DNA from: an uncultured Oscillospiraceae bacterium
GTDB taxonomy: Bacteria; Bacillota; Clostridia; Oscillospirales; Oscillospiraceae
DNA length: 18,866 nucleotides
NCBI GenBank assembly: GCA_934655935.1
Contig: CAKUHJ010000026.1
Span: forward strand, 1 to 18,866
Direction of reading: 5' to 3'
Part shown: positions 1-7,408 of the stretch, in pieces
Layout of the letters: every line of letters starts with the position of its first letter
Numbering within the stretch: position 1 is the stretch's first letter
Made by a program: the position numbers and the translations under genes
The notes under the pieces: generated by a model
Told to the model about the DNA's origin: nothing
Databases searched by the model: none
Seen by the model: only the letters and a program-made list of their open reading frames with translations

Positions 1-42
1 TTTGACAGCCTCATCAGCCTGCAAAACAGGCAGCTTGCAGCC

Positions 43-71
43 TTGACTTTCCCATTTTGCGCGCGTATCAT
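43..71 (+). promoter_or_regulatory. Promoter of the OCD-family/GntR operon
   Basis: A -35 box TTGACT (43-48) and a -10 box TATCAT (66-71) are separated by 17 bases; each matches the sigma-A consensus at five of six positions. Transcription would start near 78, about 70 bases before the first start codon. The perfect palindrome at 85-99 lies just downstream of the start site. Confidence 0.65.
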
Positions 72-84
72 ACGGGTATGGGAA

Positions 85-99
85 GTTTGTCCGACAAAC
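85..99. promoter_or_regulatory. Palindromic operator, FadR/GntR type
   Basis: GTTTGTC-C-GACAAAC is a perfect 7-1-7 palindrome centred about 14 bases downstream of the predicted transcription start. Its core GTC-C-GAC fits the GTM-N(0-1)-KAC pattern described for FadR-subfamily GntR regulators. The second gene of the operon encodes such a regulator, so autoregulation by roadblock or promoter occlusion is the simplest reading. The palindrome is seen directly; the assignment to this regulator is inferred. Confidence 0.55.
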
Positions 100-148
100 A
101 GAAAATCCCAGTCAAAAAGAGAAATTGATTTGTATGGAGGAACGCACG

Positions 149-1138
149 ATGCAGCAGAAAGCCTGGATTATTGACGAAAAAACGGTCCGGAAATACCTCA
201 CCCCGAAGGATGCCATCGATTGTGTCGAAAAGACCTGGAAGTGGTACGGCGAGGGCAAGGTCATCATGCCCAATAAAATCACGACAGATATGTCTGAGCT
301 CGGCATTGCCGGCTGGTTCAACTCCATGCCCGCCTACATCGGCCCCATGGACGTGGCCGGCATCAAGGTCGTCGGCGGCTATGACGGCAACCATGCGCTG
401 GGCCTGCCCTATATCAAGGCAAACGTCCTCATTACGGACTCAAGAACCGGCATTCTCCGCGCGCTCATTTCCGGCGACCATATCAATGATCTCCGCACCG
501 GCGCGCAGCCGGCGGTCATGGCCCGCCTGCTTGCCTCCAGCACAGACGTCGTCACCATCATCGGCACCGGCCTTCAGGGCTATATGAGCCTTCTGTGCAT
601 GTGTGAGACCGTTTCCATGAAGGAGGTTCGGCTGTGCGATATCTCCGAGGCTGCGATGGACCGCTTCATCGCCCGCTTCCCGGACGCGCCGTTCCGCTTC
701 GTCAAGTGCCGCTCCAACGAGGAGGGCTGCCGCGGCGCGGACGTCATCATCACCGTGACCAACGCCAACGCCAATCTGGTGGAGGAGCCCTGGGTCAAGG
801 AGGGCGCGCTGGTCATGACGATGGGCTCGTTCCGCGAGACCTCGTTCGACGTTGTGCGCAAGTCAGACAGGATTGCCGTCGATCAGGTCGGCCAGTCCCT
901 GCATCGCGGCAACGTCAAGGAGCTGGCGGAGCTGGGCGAAATCACGGCGGACTCCTTTGATATCATTGTCCCAGATGTTCTGGCCGGAAAAATGCCCGGC
1001 AGAACCGATCCCAGGCACCGCATCTATGCGCAGATCATCGGCACGGGCATGCTGGACGTCGCTCTGGCGGGCGTGCTGCTGGAAAAGCTCCAGGCCTCCG
1101 GCGACCAGCTGTTCCAGTTTGATATGATGGGCGAATGA
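149..1138 (+). CDS. Ornithine cyclodeaminase / mu-crystallin family protein
   Basis: A 329-residue NAD(P)-dependent enzyme of the OCD/mu-crystallin family, whose members include ornithine and lysine cyclodeaminases, ketimine reductases, alanine dehydrogenase and opine-type synthases. Visible landmarks are a conserved lysine in GIKVV (about residue 73), the LRTGAQPAV substrate-loop motif (115-123), a Rossmann GTGLQG glycine motif (139-144) with a following acidic residue (D164), and an AVDQ segment (D245) where family members carry the catalytic aspartate. Length is normal for the family. The ATG at 149 is chosen because GGAGG (136-140) sits eight bases upstream; upstream TTG (125) and ATG (134) codons lack this spacing. 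It is translationally coupled to the GntR gene by a four-base overlap. The substrate cannot be read from the sequence. Confidence 0.9.
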   Translation: MQQKAWIIDEKTVRKYLTPKDAIDCVEKTWKWYGEGKVIMPNKITTDMSELGIAGWFNSMPAYIGPMDVAGIKVVGGYDGNHALGLPYIKANVLITDSRTGILRALISGDHINDLRTGAQPAVMARLLASSTDVVTIIGTGLQGYMSLLCMCETVSMKEVRLCDISEAAMDRFIARFPDAPFRFVKCRSNEEGCRGADVIITVTNANANLVEEPWVKEGALVMTMGSFRETSFDVVRKSDRIAVDQVGQSLHRGNVKELAELGEITADSFDIIVPDVLAGKMPGRTDPRHRIYAQIIGTGMLDVALAGVLLEKLQASGDQLFQFDMMGE

Positions 1139-1815
1139 GCGATCAGATTCACCGCATCAAGCTCTATGAGGACGTTTCCAACCGGATGATTGAACGCATC
1201 CGGCTGGAGCAGTGGGAGCCCGGCGCAAAAATTCCGACCGAGTCGGAGCTTGCCCGCCTCTTTGACGTCAGCCGCTGCACCATCCGCGAGGCCGTCAAAA
1301 GTCTTCAGATCGCCGGGGTTCTCCGCTCGCAGGCAGGCTCCGGAACCTTTGTCTCCGCGCAGGCGCCCGTCGTCCTGCAGACAAGGGCGCTGGCCGCCGT
1401 CATGGCCGACCCCGAGGCGCTGCGCGAGCTTGTGCAGGCCCGCTTCGTCCTTGAGCCGGAGCTTGCCGCCCTGGCGGCCGGCGCGGCCTCGGAGGAAGAG
1501 ATCGACGGTCTTTTTTCCACCGTCGAGCGCATGCGCAGCAAGACGGACCGCTTTGACCTGATGTCCATCGGCCACCAGTTTCACCTGCAGCTTGCCGCGT
1601 GCGCGCACAACCGGGTTCTGGAGGGCTTTTATCTCTCCGCCGCAAGCCAGATGCGCAGCATGCGCGTTCTGGAGTTCCTGACGCTTGAAATCTATCTCAA
1701 CGGCGTGCGCGAGCACCACGCCATCGCGCAGGCCATCCGCCTGCACGACGGCAATCTCGCCCGTGAGCGGATGCGGCTGCACCTGCAGAGCGACTACGGC
1801 GCTTACCTCAAATAA
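1135..1815 (+). CDS. GntR family transcriptional regulator, FadR subfamily (FCD domain)
   Basis: A 226-residue regulator. Residues 8-75 form a winged helix-turn-helix with the GntR signature (ESELARLFDVSRCTIREAVKSL, then a GSGTFV wing). Residues 90-220 are a helical FCD ligand domain. Histidines near 150, 195 and 216 occupy the positions that bind a metal in FCD proteins, where the effector is usually a small carboxylate. The ATG overlaps the stop of the upstream gene (ATGA), so the two are one operon. A hairpin terminator follows within ten bases. Its probable target is the palindrome at 85-99 in its own promoter. The effector is unknown; a substrate or product of the upstream enzyme is the obvious guess. 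Confidence 0.92.
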   Translation: MSDQIHRIKLYEDVSNRMIERIRLEQWEPGAKIPTESELARLFDVSRCTIREAVKSLQIAGVLRSQAGSGTFVSAQAPVVLQTRALAAVMADPEALRELVQARFVLEPELAALAAGAASEEEIDGLFSTVERMRSKTDRFDLMSIGHQFHLQLAACAHNRVLEGFYLSAASQMRSMRVLEFLTLEIYLNGVREHHAIAQAIRLHDGNLARERMRLHLQSDYGAYLK

Positions 1816-1821
1816 AAATGG

Positions 1822-1864
1822 AAGACCTCCCGGTACGTTTGCACTGGGAGGTCTTGCGCTTTTC
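1822..1864 (+). terminator. Rho-independent terminator after the GntR gene
   Basis: AAGACCTCCC (1822-1831) pairs perfectly with GGGAGGTCTT (1846-1855) around a 14-base loop. It is followed by a short T-rich run (CTTTT) and begins six bases after the GntR stop codon. Confidence 0.75.
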
Positions 1865-1882
1865 GGCGCAATATGGCATAAT
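1854..1882 (+). promoter_or_regulatory. Possible promoter of the aldo/keto reductase gene
   Basis: CATAAT (1877-1882) matches the -10 consensus at five of six positions. TTGCGC (1854-1859), 17 bases upstream, is a poor -35 match. The sequence lies between the terminator and the reductase start, where an independent promoter is needed. Confidence 0.35.
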
Positions 1883-1932
1883 AATTATGGAATCATGAAT
1901 CACTGGAATCAAACGAAAGGGGTCCTCCTGCC

Positions 1933-3099
1933 ATGATTTATTCGGATTTCCAGGGTTTGAAGCTCTCAAAGCTCGGCTTCGGCACCATGCGTCTGCCGGT
2001 GCTTGCCGACAAGCAGCTTGACGAGGCGCAGCTGCGCCGGATGGTGCAGACCGCCATCGAGGGCGGCGTCAATTATTTTGACACCGCCTGGCCCTATCAC
2101 GCAGGCGAGTCCGAGCGGGCGCTTGGCCGCGCGCTGAAGGACTATCCCCGCGAAAGCTTCTTCCTCGCGACGAAATTCCCCGGACACCAGCTGAGCGCCA
2201 GCTACGACGCGCCGGCTATTTTTGAAAAGCAGCTGGAAAAATGCCAGGTGGATTATTTCGATTTTTATCTGCTGCACAACGTCTATGAAAACTCCATCCC
2301 CGTCTACGAAAATCCGCAGTGGGGCATTCTCGATTACCTGCTTGAGCAGAAAAAGAACGGCCGCATCCGGCATCTTGGCTTCTCCTCGCACGCAGGGATT
2401 CCCGCGCTGACGCAGTTTCTGGACCGGCACGCGCAGCAGCTGGAATTCTGCCAGATTCAGCTGAACTATCTGGACTGGACGCTCCAGCATGCAAAGGAAA
2501 AATGCGAGCTTCTGAATCGCTATGGCCTTCCAATCTGGGTGATGGAGCCCGTGCGCGGCGGAAAGCTCGCCAGACTCCCGGACGCCGCCGCGCAGCAGCT
2601 CCGGGCGCTGGACCCGGAACGCTCCGAGGCCAGCTGGGCGCTCCGCTTTGTGCAGGACATTCCCGGCGTCACGGTCATCCTCAGCGGCATGTCCACGCTT
2701 GACCAGGTGGAAGACAACCTCCGCACCTTCCATACGCCCGCGCCCCTTTCCGATGCGGAGCGTGAGCTTCTGCTGCGCATTGCGGAGTCCCTGAAAAACG
2801 CGCTGCCGTGCACCGCCTGCCGCTACTGCTGCGACGGCTGCCCGCAGGGCATCGACATTCCGCAGATGATCTCCACGCTCAATGACCTGCGCTTCGCGCC
2901 GGTCGTCAATTCCGTTATGGCAATCGAAGCGCTCGACGAGAGCAGGCGGCCCTCCGCATGCATCGGCTGCGGCCAGTGCAGCGCGGTCTGCCCGCAAAAA
3001 ATCGATATTCCCGCCGCCATGCAGGAGCTTTCCGCACGCATCGCCGCGCTGCCCTCCTGGGCGGAGGTCTGCCGCCAGCGCGAGGCCGAGCAGCGCTGA
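1933..3099 (+). CDS. Aldo/keto reductase with C-terminal double [4Fe-4S] ferredoxin-like domain
   Basis: A 388-residue cytoplasmic oxidoreductase. Residues 1-270 are the AKR (beta/alpha)8 barrel with the full catalytic tetrad visible: D50 and Y55 in FDTAWPYHAGESE, K81 in LATKF, H115 in YLLHN. Residues 290-360 hold two classical [4Fe-4S] motifs, C293xxC296xxC299xxxC303P and C343xxC346xxC349xxxC353P, each followed by an IDIP segment. Such Fe-S AKRs are common in anaerobes, and their physiological electron donors and substrates are mostly unknown; the clusters suggest electron input from ferredoxin-like partners as well as, or instead of, NAD(P)H. AAAGGGG (1916-1922) supports the ATG at 1933. 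It is monocistronic, with a bidirectional terminator immediately downstream. Its link to the neighbouring Fe-S proteins is inferred from proximity. Confidence 0.93.
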   Translation: MIYSDFQGLKLSKLGFGTMRLPVLADKQLDEAQLRRMVQTAIEGGVNYFDTAWPYHAGESERALGRALKDYPRESFFLATKFPGHQLSASYDAPAIFEKQLEKCQVDYFDFYLLHNVYENSIPVYENPQWGILDYLLEQKKNGRIRHLGFSSHAGIPALTQFLDRHAQQLEFCQIQLNYLDWTLQHAKEKCELLNRYGLPIWVMEPVRGGKLARLPDAAAQQLRALDPERSEASWALRFVQDIPGVTVILSGMSTLDQVEDNLRTFHTPAPLSDAERELLLRIAESLKNALPCTACRYCCDGCPQGIDIPQMISTLNDLRFAPVVNSVMAIEALDESRRPSACIGCGQCSAVCPQKIDIPAAMQELSARIAALPSWAEVCRQREAEQR

Positions 3100-3119
3100 A
3101 ATCCGGAATCTGCAAGAAA

Positions 3120-3151
3120 CGGAGCTGGTTCAGATTTGTGAACCAGCTCCG
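3120..3151. terminator. Bidirectional terminator between the convergent reductase and AraC genes
   Basis: A 13-bp perfect stem, CGGAGCTGGTTCA (3120-3132) with its complement (3139-3151), surrounds a six-base loop. It serves convergent genes and overlaps the last codons and stop of the AraC gene. T-runs are short on both strands (CTTTCTG on plus, TTTCTT on minus), so efficiency is uncertain. Confidence 0.65.
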
Positions 3152-4011
3152 CTTTCTGCGTCATTTTCCGGCGCTTTGTGCGCAAGCGCCTGCTGCAGCT
3201 GCCGGTATTCCGAGGGCGCGCAGCCATATTTCCGGCGAAATACCTTCGTAAAATGCGGCAGATCATAAAATCCGGAGGAATAGGCAATTTCCGTGAGCGG
3301 CAGCTTTGTGCCTGTCAGAAGAAATACCGCGCGCTTGAGCCGCAGCTGCAAAAGCCACTGCTGCGGGCTCAGGCCCGTCTGCTCCTTGAACAGGCGGTAA
3401 AACCAGGACCGCTCCACCCCCACGTAGGCGACCACATCCTGCACACAGATGTTATACGGGTAGTTGGCCTCCATATATGCAAGCGCCTTGGAAACATAGC
3501 GCTCCGCAGGATTCAGGGTAGGATAGCGCTCCATATAGCGGTGCGCAATCAGCGCGATTGCCCGGTAGAAAAAGCCGACCACGTCGTAGCCCAGGTGCGC
3601 AGAGGACTTGCTGGCCTGGCGCATCCGCTCCAGCAGGTCCCGCATTTCCGCGTTGTTGTCAAAGGCGAACACCGGGCTTTCCGCGCTGATTCCGACGGAG
3701 GCAAGCAACGTCGGTACATCCGCACCATGAAAGGTTGCAAAAATATATTCCCAGGGCGTGCGGCTGTCTGCTGCATAGCTGACGTGCTCCCCCGGCACAA
3801 TCACAAAGCCCGTGCCGGGCGTAATCTGCCAGGTCTTTTCCCGCAGCGTATAGCTGCCGCAGCCGTCCAGCACGAAGGTAATCGCATAATCCTTGTAGAA
3901 TGTCGGTCCTACCTGGTGGTTCGCGTCGCATCTCTGCCAGCCGCACCAGGTTACGGTCAGGCCCGGATTCGGGCAAATTTCGATTCTGCTTCTGTCTGTG
4001 ATATATGACAA
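3130..4011 (-). CDS. AraC family transcriptional regulator with N-terminal cupin domain
   Basis: A 293-residue regulator. Residues 35-100 form an AraC-type cupin sensor (GSYTLREKTWQITPGTGFVIVPGEHVSY). Residues 180-275 form the paired helix-turn-helix domain, with VQDVVAYVGVERSWFYRLFKEQTGLSP and the conserved second helix LTEIAYSSGFYDLPHFTKVFRRKYGCAPSEYR. The domain order and the typical carbohydrate-gene regulator layout suggest an activator responding to a small ligand. Translation begins at TTG (4011-4009): AAAGGGAG lies ten bases upstream on the minus strand and there is no in-frame ATG nearby. It is divergent from the Fe-S/ABC operon, and its probable binding boxes (TTGCTAT) lie in the shared 206-base intergenic region. 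Regulation of that operon is inferred from this arrangement. Confidence 0.93.
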   Translation of the reverse strand: MSYITDRSRIEICPNPGLTVTWCGWQRCDANHQVGPTFYKDYAITFVLDGCGSYTLREKTWQITPGTGFVIVPGEHVSYAADSRTPWEYIFATFHGADVPTLLASVGISAESPVFAFDNNAEMRDLLERMRQASKSSAHLGYDVVGFFYRAIALIAHRYMERYPTLNPAERYVSKALAYMEANYPYNICVQDVVAYVGVERSWFYRLFKEQTGLSPQQWLLQLRLKRAVFLLTGTKLPLTEIAYSSGFYDLPHFTKVFRRKYGCAPSEYRQLQQALAHKAPENDAESGAGSQI

Positions 4012-4054
4012 AAAAGCGCACTCCCTTTTGTTGATTTTGTTGATTTCCTTTTAC

Positions 4055-4131
4055 ATAGCAACATCTGTACAAGAAAGCGTTCGTTTGGTACAATCGTTTT
4101 CCGGCGGTGTTTGCTATAAGTATGCTATCAG
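4055..4131. promoter_or_regulatory. AraC-type operator region: three TTGCTAT boxes
   Basis: Two 11-base tandem direct repeats, TTTGCTATAAG (4110-4120) and TATGCTATCAG (4121-4131), agree at nine of eleven positions and sit exactly one helical turn apart. A third box in the opposite direction, TTGCTAT on the minus strand (4055-4061), lies closer to the AraC gene. AraC family proteins bind helically phased direct repeats, so the pair is a good candidate for activating the rightward operon and the distal box for autoregulation. No convincing sigma-A promoter is seen for the operon, as expected if it needs an activator. Confidence 0.5.
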
Positions 4132-4142
4132 AAGCGTCCGTT

Positions 4143-4172
4143 GTCAAGAGCCGGCGCATGCGCGCCCTTGAC
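4143..4172. repeat. Inverted repeat in the leader of the Fe-S/ABC operon
   Basis: GTCAAG (4143-4148) and CTTGAC (4167-4172) flank an inner GGCGC-ATGC-GCGCC stem, with a four-base bulge on the left arm. It lies between the AraC boxes and the first gene. It could be an additional operator or an mRNA leader structure; nothing decides between these. Confidence 0.35.
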
Positions 4173-4217
4173 GATTGCGCCTGAGATTCAACTTCGTTTT
4201 CAAACAGGAGGCCAGTC

Positions 4218-5255
4218 ATGCTTACAGCAAAAGAAGTCAAAGCAAAGGCGAAGGAATACGGCGCGGATCTGTGCGGAATCTCCCCCATGGACCGCTTTGA
4301 GGGCTGTCCGAAGCAATACGACGCCCGTTATATTTTTCCGGGCGCAAAGTCCATGATCGTTCTGGGCTTCCGGATTGCGCGCGGCATGTTCCGCGGCATC
4401 GAGGAGGGCACCTATTTTTCCGCCTATCCCTCCATGGGCTACGCGGCGATGAATCAGATCTACATTCCGGGCGTGATGCACCGGCTGACCAGCTTTCTGG
4501 AGGACGACGGAAGCGAAACCGTGCCCATCATGTTCTTCGCCGGCCCGTCCAACAACACCGTAACCGGCAAATTCCGCGAGGGCTGGAGCCGCGCCGTCTC
4601 CCCGGACAAGCCCTATCCGGACGTTCTGATCAACTTCCGCATGGCGGCCTACATGGCAGGCATGGGCGAGTTTGGCTGGAGCAAGGTCTTCCTGACGCCG
4701 GAATTCGGCCCCCGCGTCCGCTTCGCCGTCCTGCTGACCGACGCGGAGCTGGAGCCGGACCCCATCTATGAGGGACACATCTGCGACCGCTGCAAGCAGT
4801 GCGCGAAAAACTGCGGCGGCAATGCCATCAGCATGACCGAGTCGGTAAAGGTCACGGTTGCGGGACACGAAATCGAATGGGGCAAGCTCAACGAGCACGC
4901 CTGCGAGGTCGGTCTCAACGGCGGCCCGGACGGTGAGCTGGACCCGTTCGACGGCAAGTATCCGAACCAGTTCGGCTACGGCCGCGCCATCGAGGGCGCA
5001 TGCGGCTGTATGCGTGCGTGCTTCATTCATCTGGAAAAGCGCAAAAAGCTTCTCAACCAGTTCCGCAATCCCTTCCGCACCGGGGAGGTCTGGCGGGTCG
5101 ACCATTCCAAGCCCTACGAGCTCACGCAGGATATCATCGACAACTATGTCAAGACCGGCATGATCGAGGACTACATGGAGCAGATTCGCTACGACGAGGA
5201 GGAGAACTACAAAACCAGCAAAAAATCCGGCGCAAGCAAGGCCATCTCGGATTAA
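4218..5255 (+). CDS. Reductive dehalogenase / epoxyqueuosine reductase-like double-cluster Fe-S protein
   Basis: A 345-residue cytoplasmic protein without a signal peptide or twin-arginine motif. Residues 134-180 carry the superfamily landmark seen in QueG and reductive dehalogenases (MAAYMAGMGEFGW, then TPEFGPRVRFAVLLTDAELEPDP). Two cysteine clusters follow: C189xxC192xxC195xxxC199, ending in CG rather than the usual CP, and a compact C262-x-C264-x3-C268. It lacks the C-terminal HEAT-like repeats of QueG and is shorter, so a tRNA role is unlikely. Related proteins use cobalamin and two Fe-S clusters for low-potential reductions; whether this one binds cobalamin cannot be judged by eye. AGGAGG (4206-4211) supports the start. 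It is the first gene of the operon, with 14 bases to the next gene, beside a sugar-type ABC importer. Catabolic reduction of an imported compound is inference. Confidence 0.8.
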   Translation: MLTAKEVKAKAKEYGADLCGISPMDRFEGCPKQYDARYIFPGAKSMIVLGFRIARGMFRGIEEGTYFSAYPSMGYAAMNQIYIPGVMHRLTSFLEDDGSETVPIMFFAGPSNNTVTGKFREGWSRAVSPDKPYPDVLINFRMAAYMAGMGEFGWSKVFLTPEFGPRVRFAVLLTDAELEPDPIYEGHICDRCKQCAKNCGGNAISMTESVKVTVAGHEIEWGKLNEHACEVGLNGGPDGELDPFDGKYPNQFGYGRAIEGACGCMRACFIHLEKRKKLLNQFRNPFRTGEVWRVDHSKPYELTQDIIDNYVKTGMIEDYMEQIRYDEEENYKTSKKSGASKAISD

Positions 5256-5269
5256 AAACGGAGGCCGTC

Positions 5270-6277
5270 ATGAAATTTGCCGTCGGATATCAGACGCCGC
5301 AGAATGGCGAACGCTTTTCAGACCTCCTTGCCGACTATCTGCCGCATGCCGCAGAGGTGTATTTCTCCTGGCCGGGCATGGCCAGCGGCCGCCCGGACAT
5401 GGCCGTGCATGACCTCGGCGCGCAGCACCGGCTGGAGCAGGAGCTTTCCGCGCTGGCCCGCGCGGGGGTGAAGCTGGACCTGCTCTTCAACGCCAACTGC
5501 TACGGCGAGAACGCCGTCAGCGAGGCCCTGCGGGACGAGGTTCTCGGCGTTCTGGAATATCTCGGCCTCAACGGGTGCTTCCCGCAGATTGTCACGACTG
5601 CCTCCACCTTCATCGCCCATGTTGTCCGGGAGGCCTATCCGGGGCTGGAGCTTCGCGCGTCGGTCAATATGCGCGTCGGGACGCTCCAGGCCATGCAGTA
5701 TCTTTCAGACGCCTTCGACAGCTTTTATCTCCAGCGCGATTTTCAGCGGAATCTTGATTATGTCAGAACCGTGCACAGCTGGTGTCTGAAAAACGGAAAA
5801 AAGCTCTGCCTGCTGGCAAACAGCGGCTGCCTGCGCTTTTGTCCGGCGCAGACCTTCCACGACAATCTCATTGCGCACAGCGCCGGCGCGGAATGCCGGA
5901 AAAATACCGGCTGGAACCCGCATCTTTGCCGGAGCGTCTACGCAGACCCCGCCCGCCTTGTCCAGATTCTGAAATCCACCTGGATTCGTCCGGAGGACCT
6001 CTGGCGCTACGAGGGCCTGATCGACACGGTAAAGCTCGCAACCCGGCAGCATTCCCACCCGCGGATGGTGCTTGGCGCTTATATCTCCGGCAGCTTCTGC
6101 GGAAACCTTCTGGAGCTTCTTGAACCCGGCTTTTCCTCTCAGTTCTACCCCCGCTATCTTGACAATGCAGCCTTCCCGGAGGACTGGGCCGAAAAAAGCG
6201 GCCAGTGCCTGCTTGGCTGCACCGGCTGCGGCTACTGCGAGGAGGTCCTTTCAAAGGTCCTCCGGCGCTACGGCTGA
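5270..6277 (+). CDS. U32 peptidase-like TIM-barrel protein with cysteine clusters
   Basis: A 335-residue cytoplasmic protein with a low-confidence relationship to the U32 family. Supporting segments are AEVYFSWPGMASGRPD, a strand-rich barrel pattern (LDLLFNANCY, ELRASVNMRVG, FYLQRD) and NSGCLRFCPAQTFHDN, which resembles the cysteine region of U32 proteins. Cysteines 187, 191, 209 and 220 could bind one [4Fe-4S] cluster. A C-terminal C313-x3-C317-x2-C320-x2-C323 set could bind another. U32 relatives include UbiU/UbiV (Fe-S proteins of anaerobic ubiquinone hydroxylation) and RlhA/TrhP (RNA hydroxylation), so protease activity should not be assumed. The start at 5270 is set by ACGGAGG, five to six bases upstream; an open frame extends further 5' into the previous gene but has no ribosome site. 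It lies 14 bases after the preceding gene and is probably its partner. Confidence 0.7.
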   Translation: MKFAVGYQTPQNGERFSDLLADYLPHAAEVYFSWPGMASGRPDMAVHDLGAQHRLEQELSALARAGVKLDLLFNANCYGENAVSEALRDEVLGVLEYLGLNGCFPQIVTTASTFIAHVVREAYPGLELRASVNMRVGTLQAMQYLSDAFDSFYLQRDFQRNLDYVRTVHSWCLKNGKKLCLLANSGCLRFCPAQTFHDNLIAHSAGAECRKNTGWNPHLCRSVYADPARLVQILKSTWIRPEDLWRYEGLIDTVKLATRQHSHPRMVLGAYISGSFCGNLLELLEPGFSSQFYPRYLDNAAFPEDWAEKSGQCLLGCTGCGYCEEVLSKVLRRYG

Positions 6278-6348
6278 GCCGCCGACCGACGGGATTCCCA
6301 GGAATCTGAACCCGCATTCCTGACAAAAAAGAAAAAGGAGAAACTGAC

Positions 6349-7398
6349 ATGAAAAAATGGATCGCACTCATTCTTGCCCTTCTGACGCTGTGCGCCGCAA
6401 TGAGCGCCTGCGCCGCGAAGAAAGCGGACGCGCCCGCATCGGTCTCCGGTGAAGCCGCTGCGGAAGCCCCCAAGACCGTCAGCGAAGAAACCTACTACTA
6501 CATCTGCCCGCTGGCCAGCCTGGAATACTGGCAGGCACACCGCAACGGCCTGGAAGACGCCTGCGCCGAGCTCGGCGTGACGCCGAAGTTTGTCGGCAAC
6601 GACAAGCTTGACTGTGACGCCATGGTCGCCATCATCGAAACGGCCATCAACGACCCGAACTGCGCGGGCATCATCACCGCCTGCCACTTCCCCGACGCCT
6701 ATGAGCCGCTGGTCAAAAAGGCCAAGGAAAAGGGCATTCCCGTCTGCTTCCAGACCATCAAGCCGCTTGAAAACTCGGAGCGTCTGTGCTTCCTCGGTAC
6801 GGACTATGTGGAGTTTGGCCGCATCATGATGCGCCAGGCCGCGAAGGCCACCGGCGAGACTGGCGGCGTCATCATCTCCAACAACCTTTCCGCCGGCACC
6901 CCCTCTGTCGCCTCCGTAATGCAGGGCCTGCGCGAGGAAGTGGAAAACTACCCCAACATGTACATTGCGGCCGAGGTTGACGACACCTCCGACGCTGCCG
7001 TCGCTGCCACGAAGGTCGGTGCGGCGCTGCTTGCCAACCCCGACGTCACGGCGGTCATCGGCGGCCAGTCCGTCTCCGCCATCGGCGCGGTCACCGCGCT
7101 GAAGGAGGCCGGAAAGGCCCAGGACGTCAAGGTCATCAGCATTGACCGCGACGTGGCGACGCTCGAATATGTCAAAAACGGAGATATCTACGCAACCGTC
7201 GCCGGCAAGCAGTACAGCGAGGTCTATTACGCCGTCAAGATCTGCTATGACTATCAGCACGGCGCAAAGAACGCCTACTCCTCCGACGACGCAGCGGCCG
7301 GCATGGTCATCGCGCCCGATACCGTCAACTGCGGCGTCCTTGTCATCGACCAGAGCAACGTTGACAAATTCATGGGCTTCAGCTACGTCGACCGCTGA
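6349..7398 (+). CDS. Sugar-type ABC transporter substrate-binding lipoprotein
   Basis: A 349-residue extracellular binding protein of the periplasmic-binding-protein type 1 fold (RbsB-like, Peripla_BP_4). Residues 1-20 are a lipoprotein signal peptide and the lipobox MSAC places the acylated cysteine at 21. A short linker rich in A, P, E and S leads to the two-lobed binding domain: an N-lobe with YWQAHRNGLEDACAELGV, a mid-region with GIITACHFPDAYEPLVKKAKEKGIPV, and a C-lobe with AVIGGQSVSAIGAVTALKEAGKAQDVKVISIDRD. It would capture the solute at the cell surface and deliver it to the permease encoded two genes downstream. AAGGAG (6335-6340) supports the start. A strong stem-loop follows the stop codon. 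Ribose-type binding proteins accept sugars, polyols and autoinducer-2, so the ligand is undetermined. Confidence 0.92.
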   Translation: MKKWIALILALLTLCAAMSACAAKKADAPASVSGEAAAEAPKTVSEETYYYICPLASLEYWQAHRNGLEDACAELGVTPKFVGNDKLDCDAMVAIIETAINDPNCAGIITACHFPDAYEPLVKKAKEKGIPVCFQTIKPLENSERLCFLGTDYVEFGRIMMRQAAKATGETGGVIISNNLSAGTPSVASVMQGLREEVENYPNMYIAAEVDDTSDAAVAATKVGAALLANPDVTAVIGGQSVSAIGAVTALKEAGKAQDVKVISIDRDVATLEYVKNGDIYATVAGKQYSEVYYAVKICYDYQHGAKNAYSSDDAAAGMVIAPDTVNCGVLVIDQSNVDKFMGFSYVDR

Positions 7399-7408
7399 GC
7401 CTCCGGCC

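Noticed and set aside
1..40. Hairpin GCCTG-CAAAA-CAGGC (17-31) as a terminator of an upstream gene
   Set aside because: The stem is only five base pairs with no T-run, and no upstream gene is visible.
1966..2997. Long minus-strand open frame (343 codons) opposite the aldo/keto reductase
   Set aside because: It is a shadow of a GC-rich gene with strong domain evidence on the other strand, and its translation has no recognisable motif.
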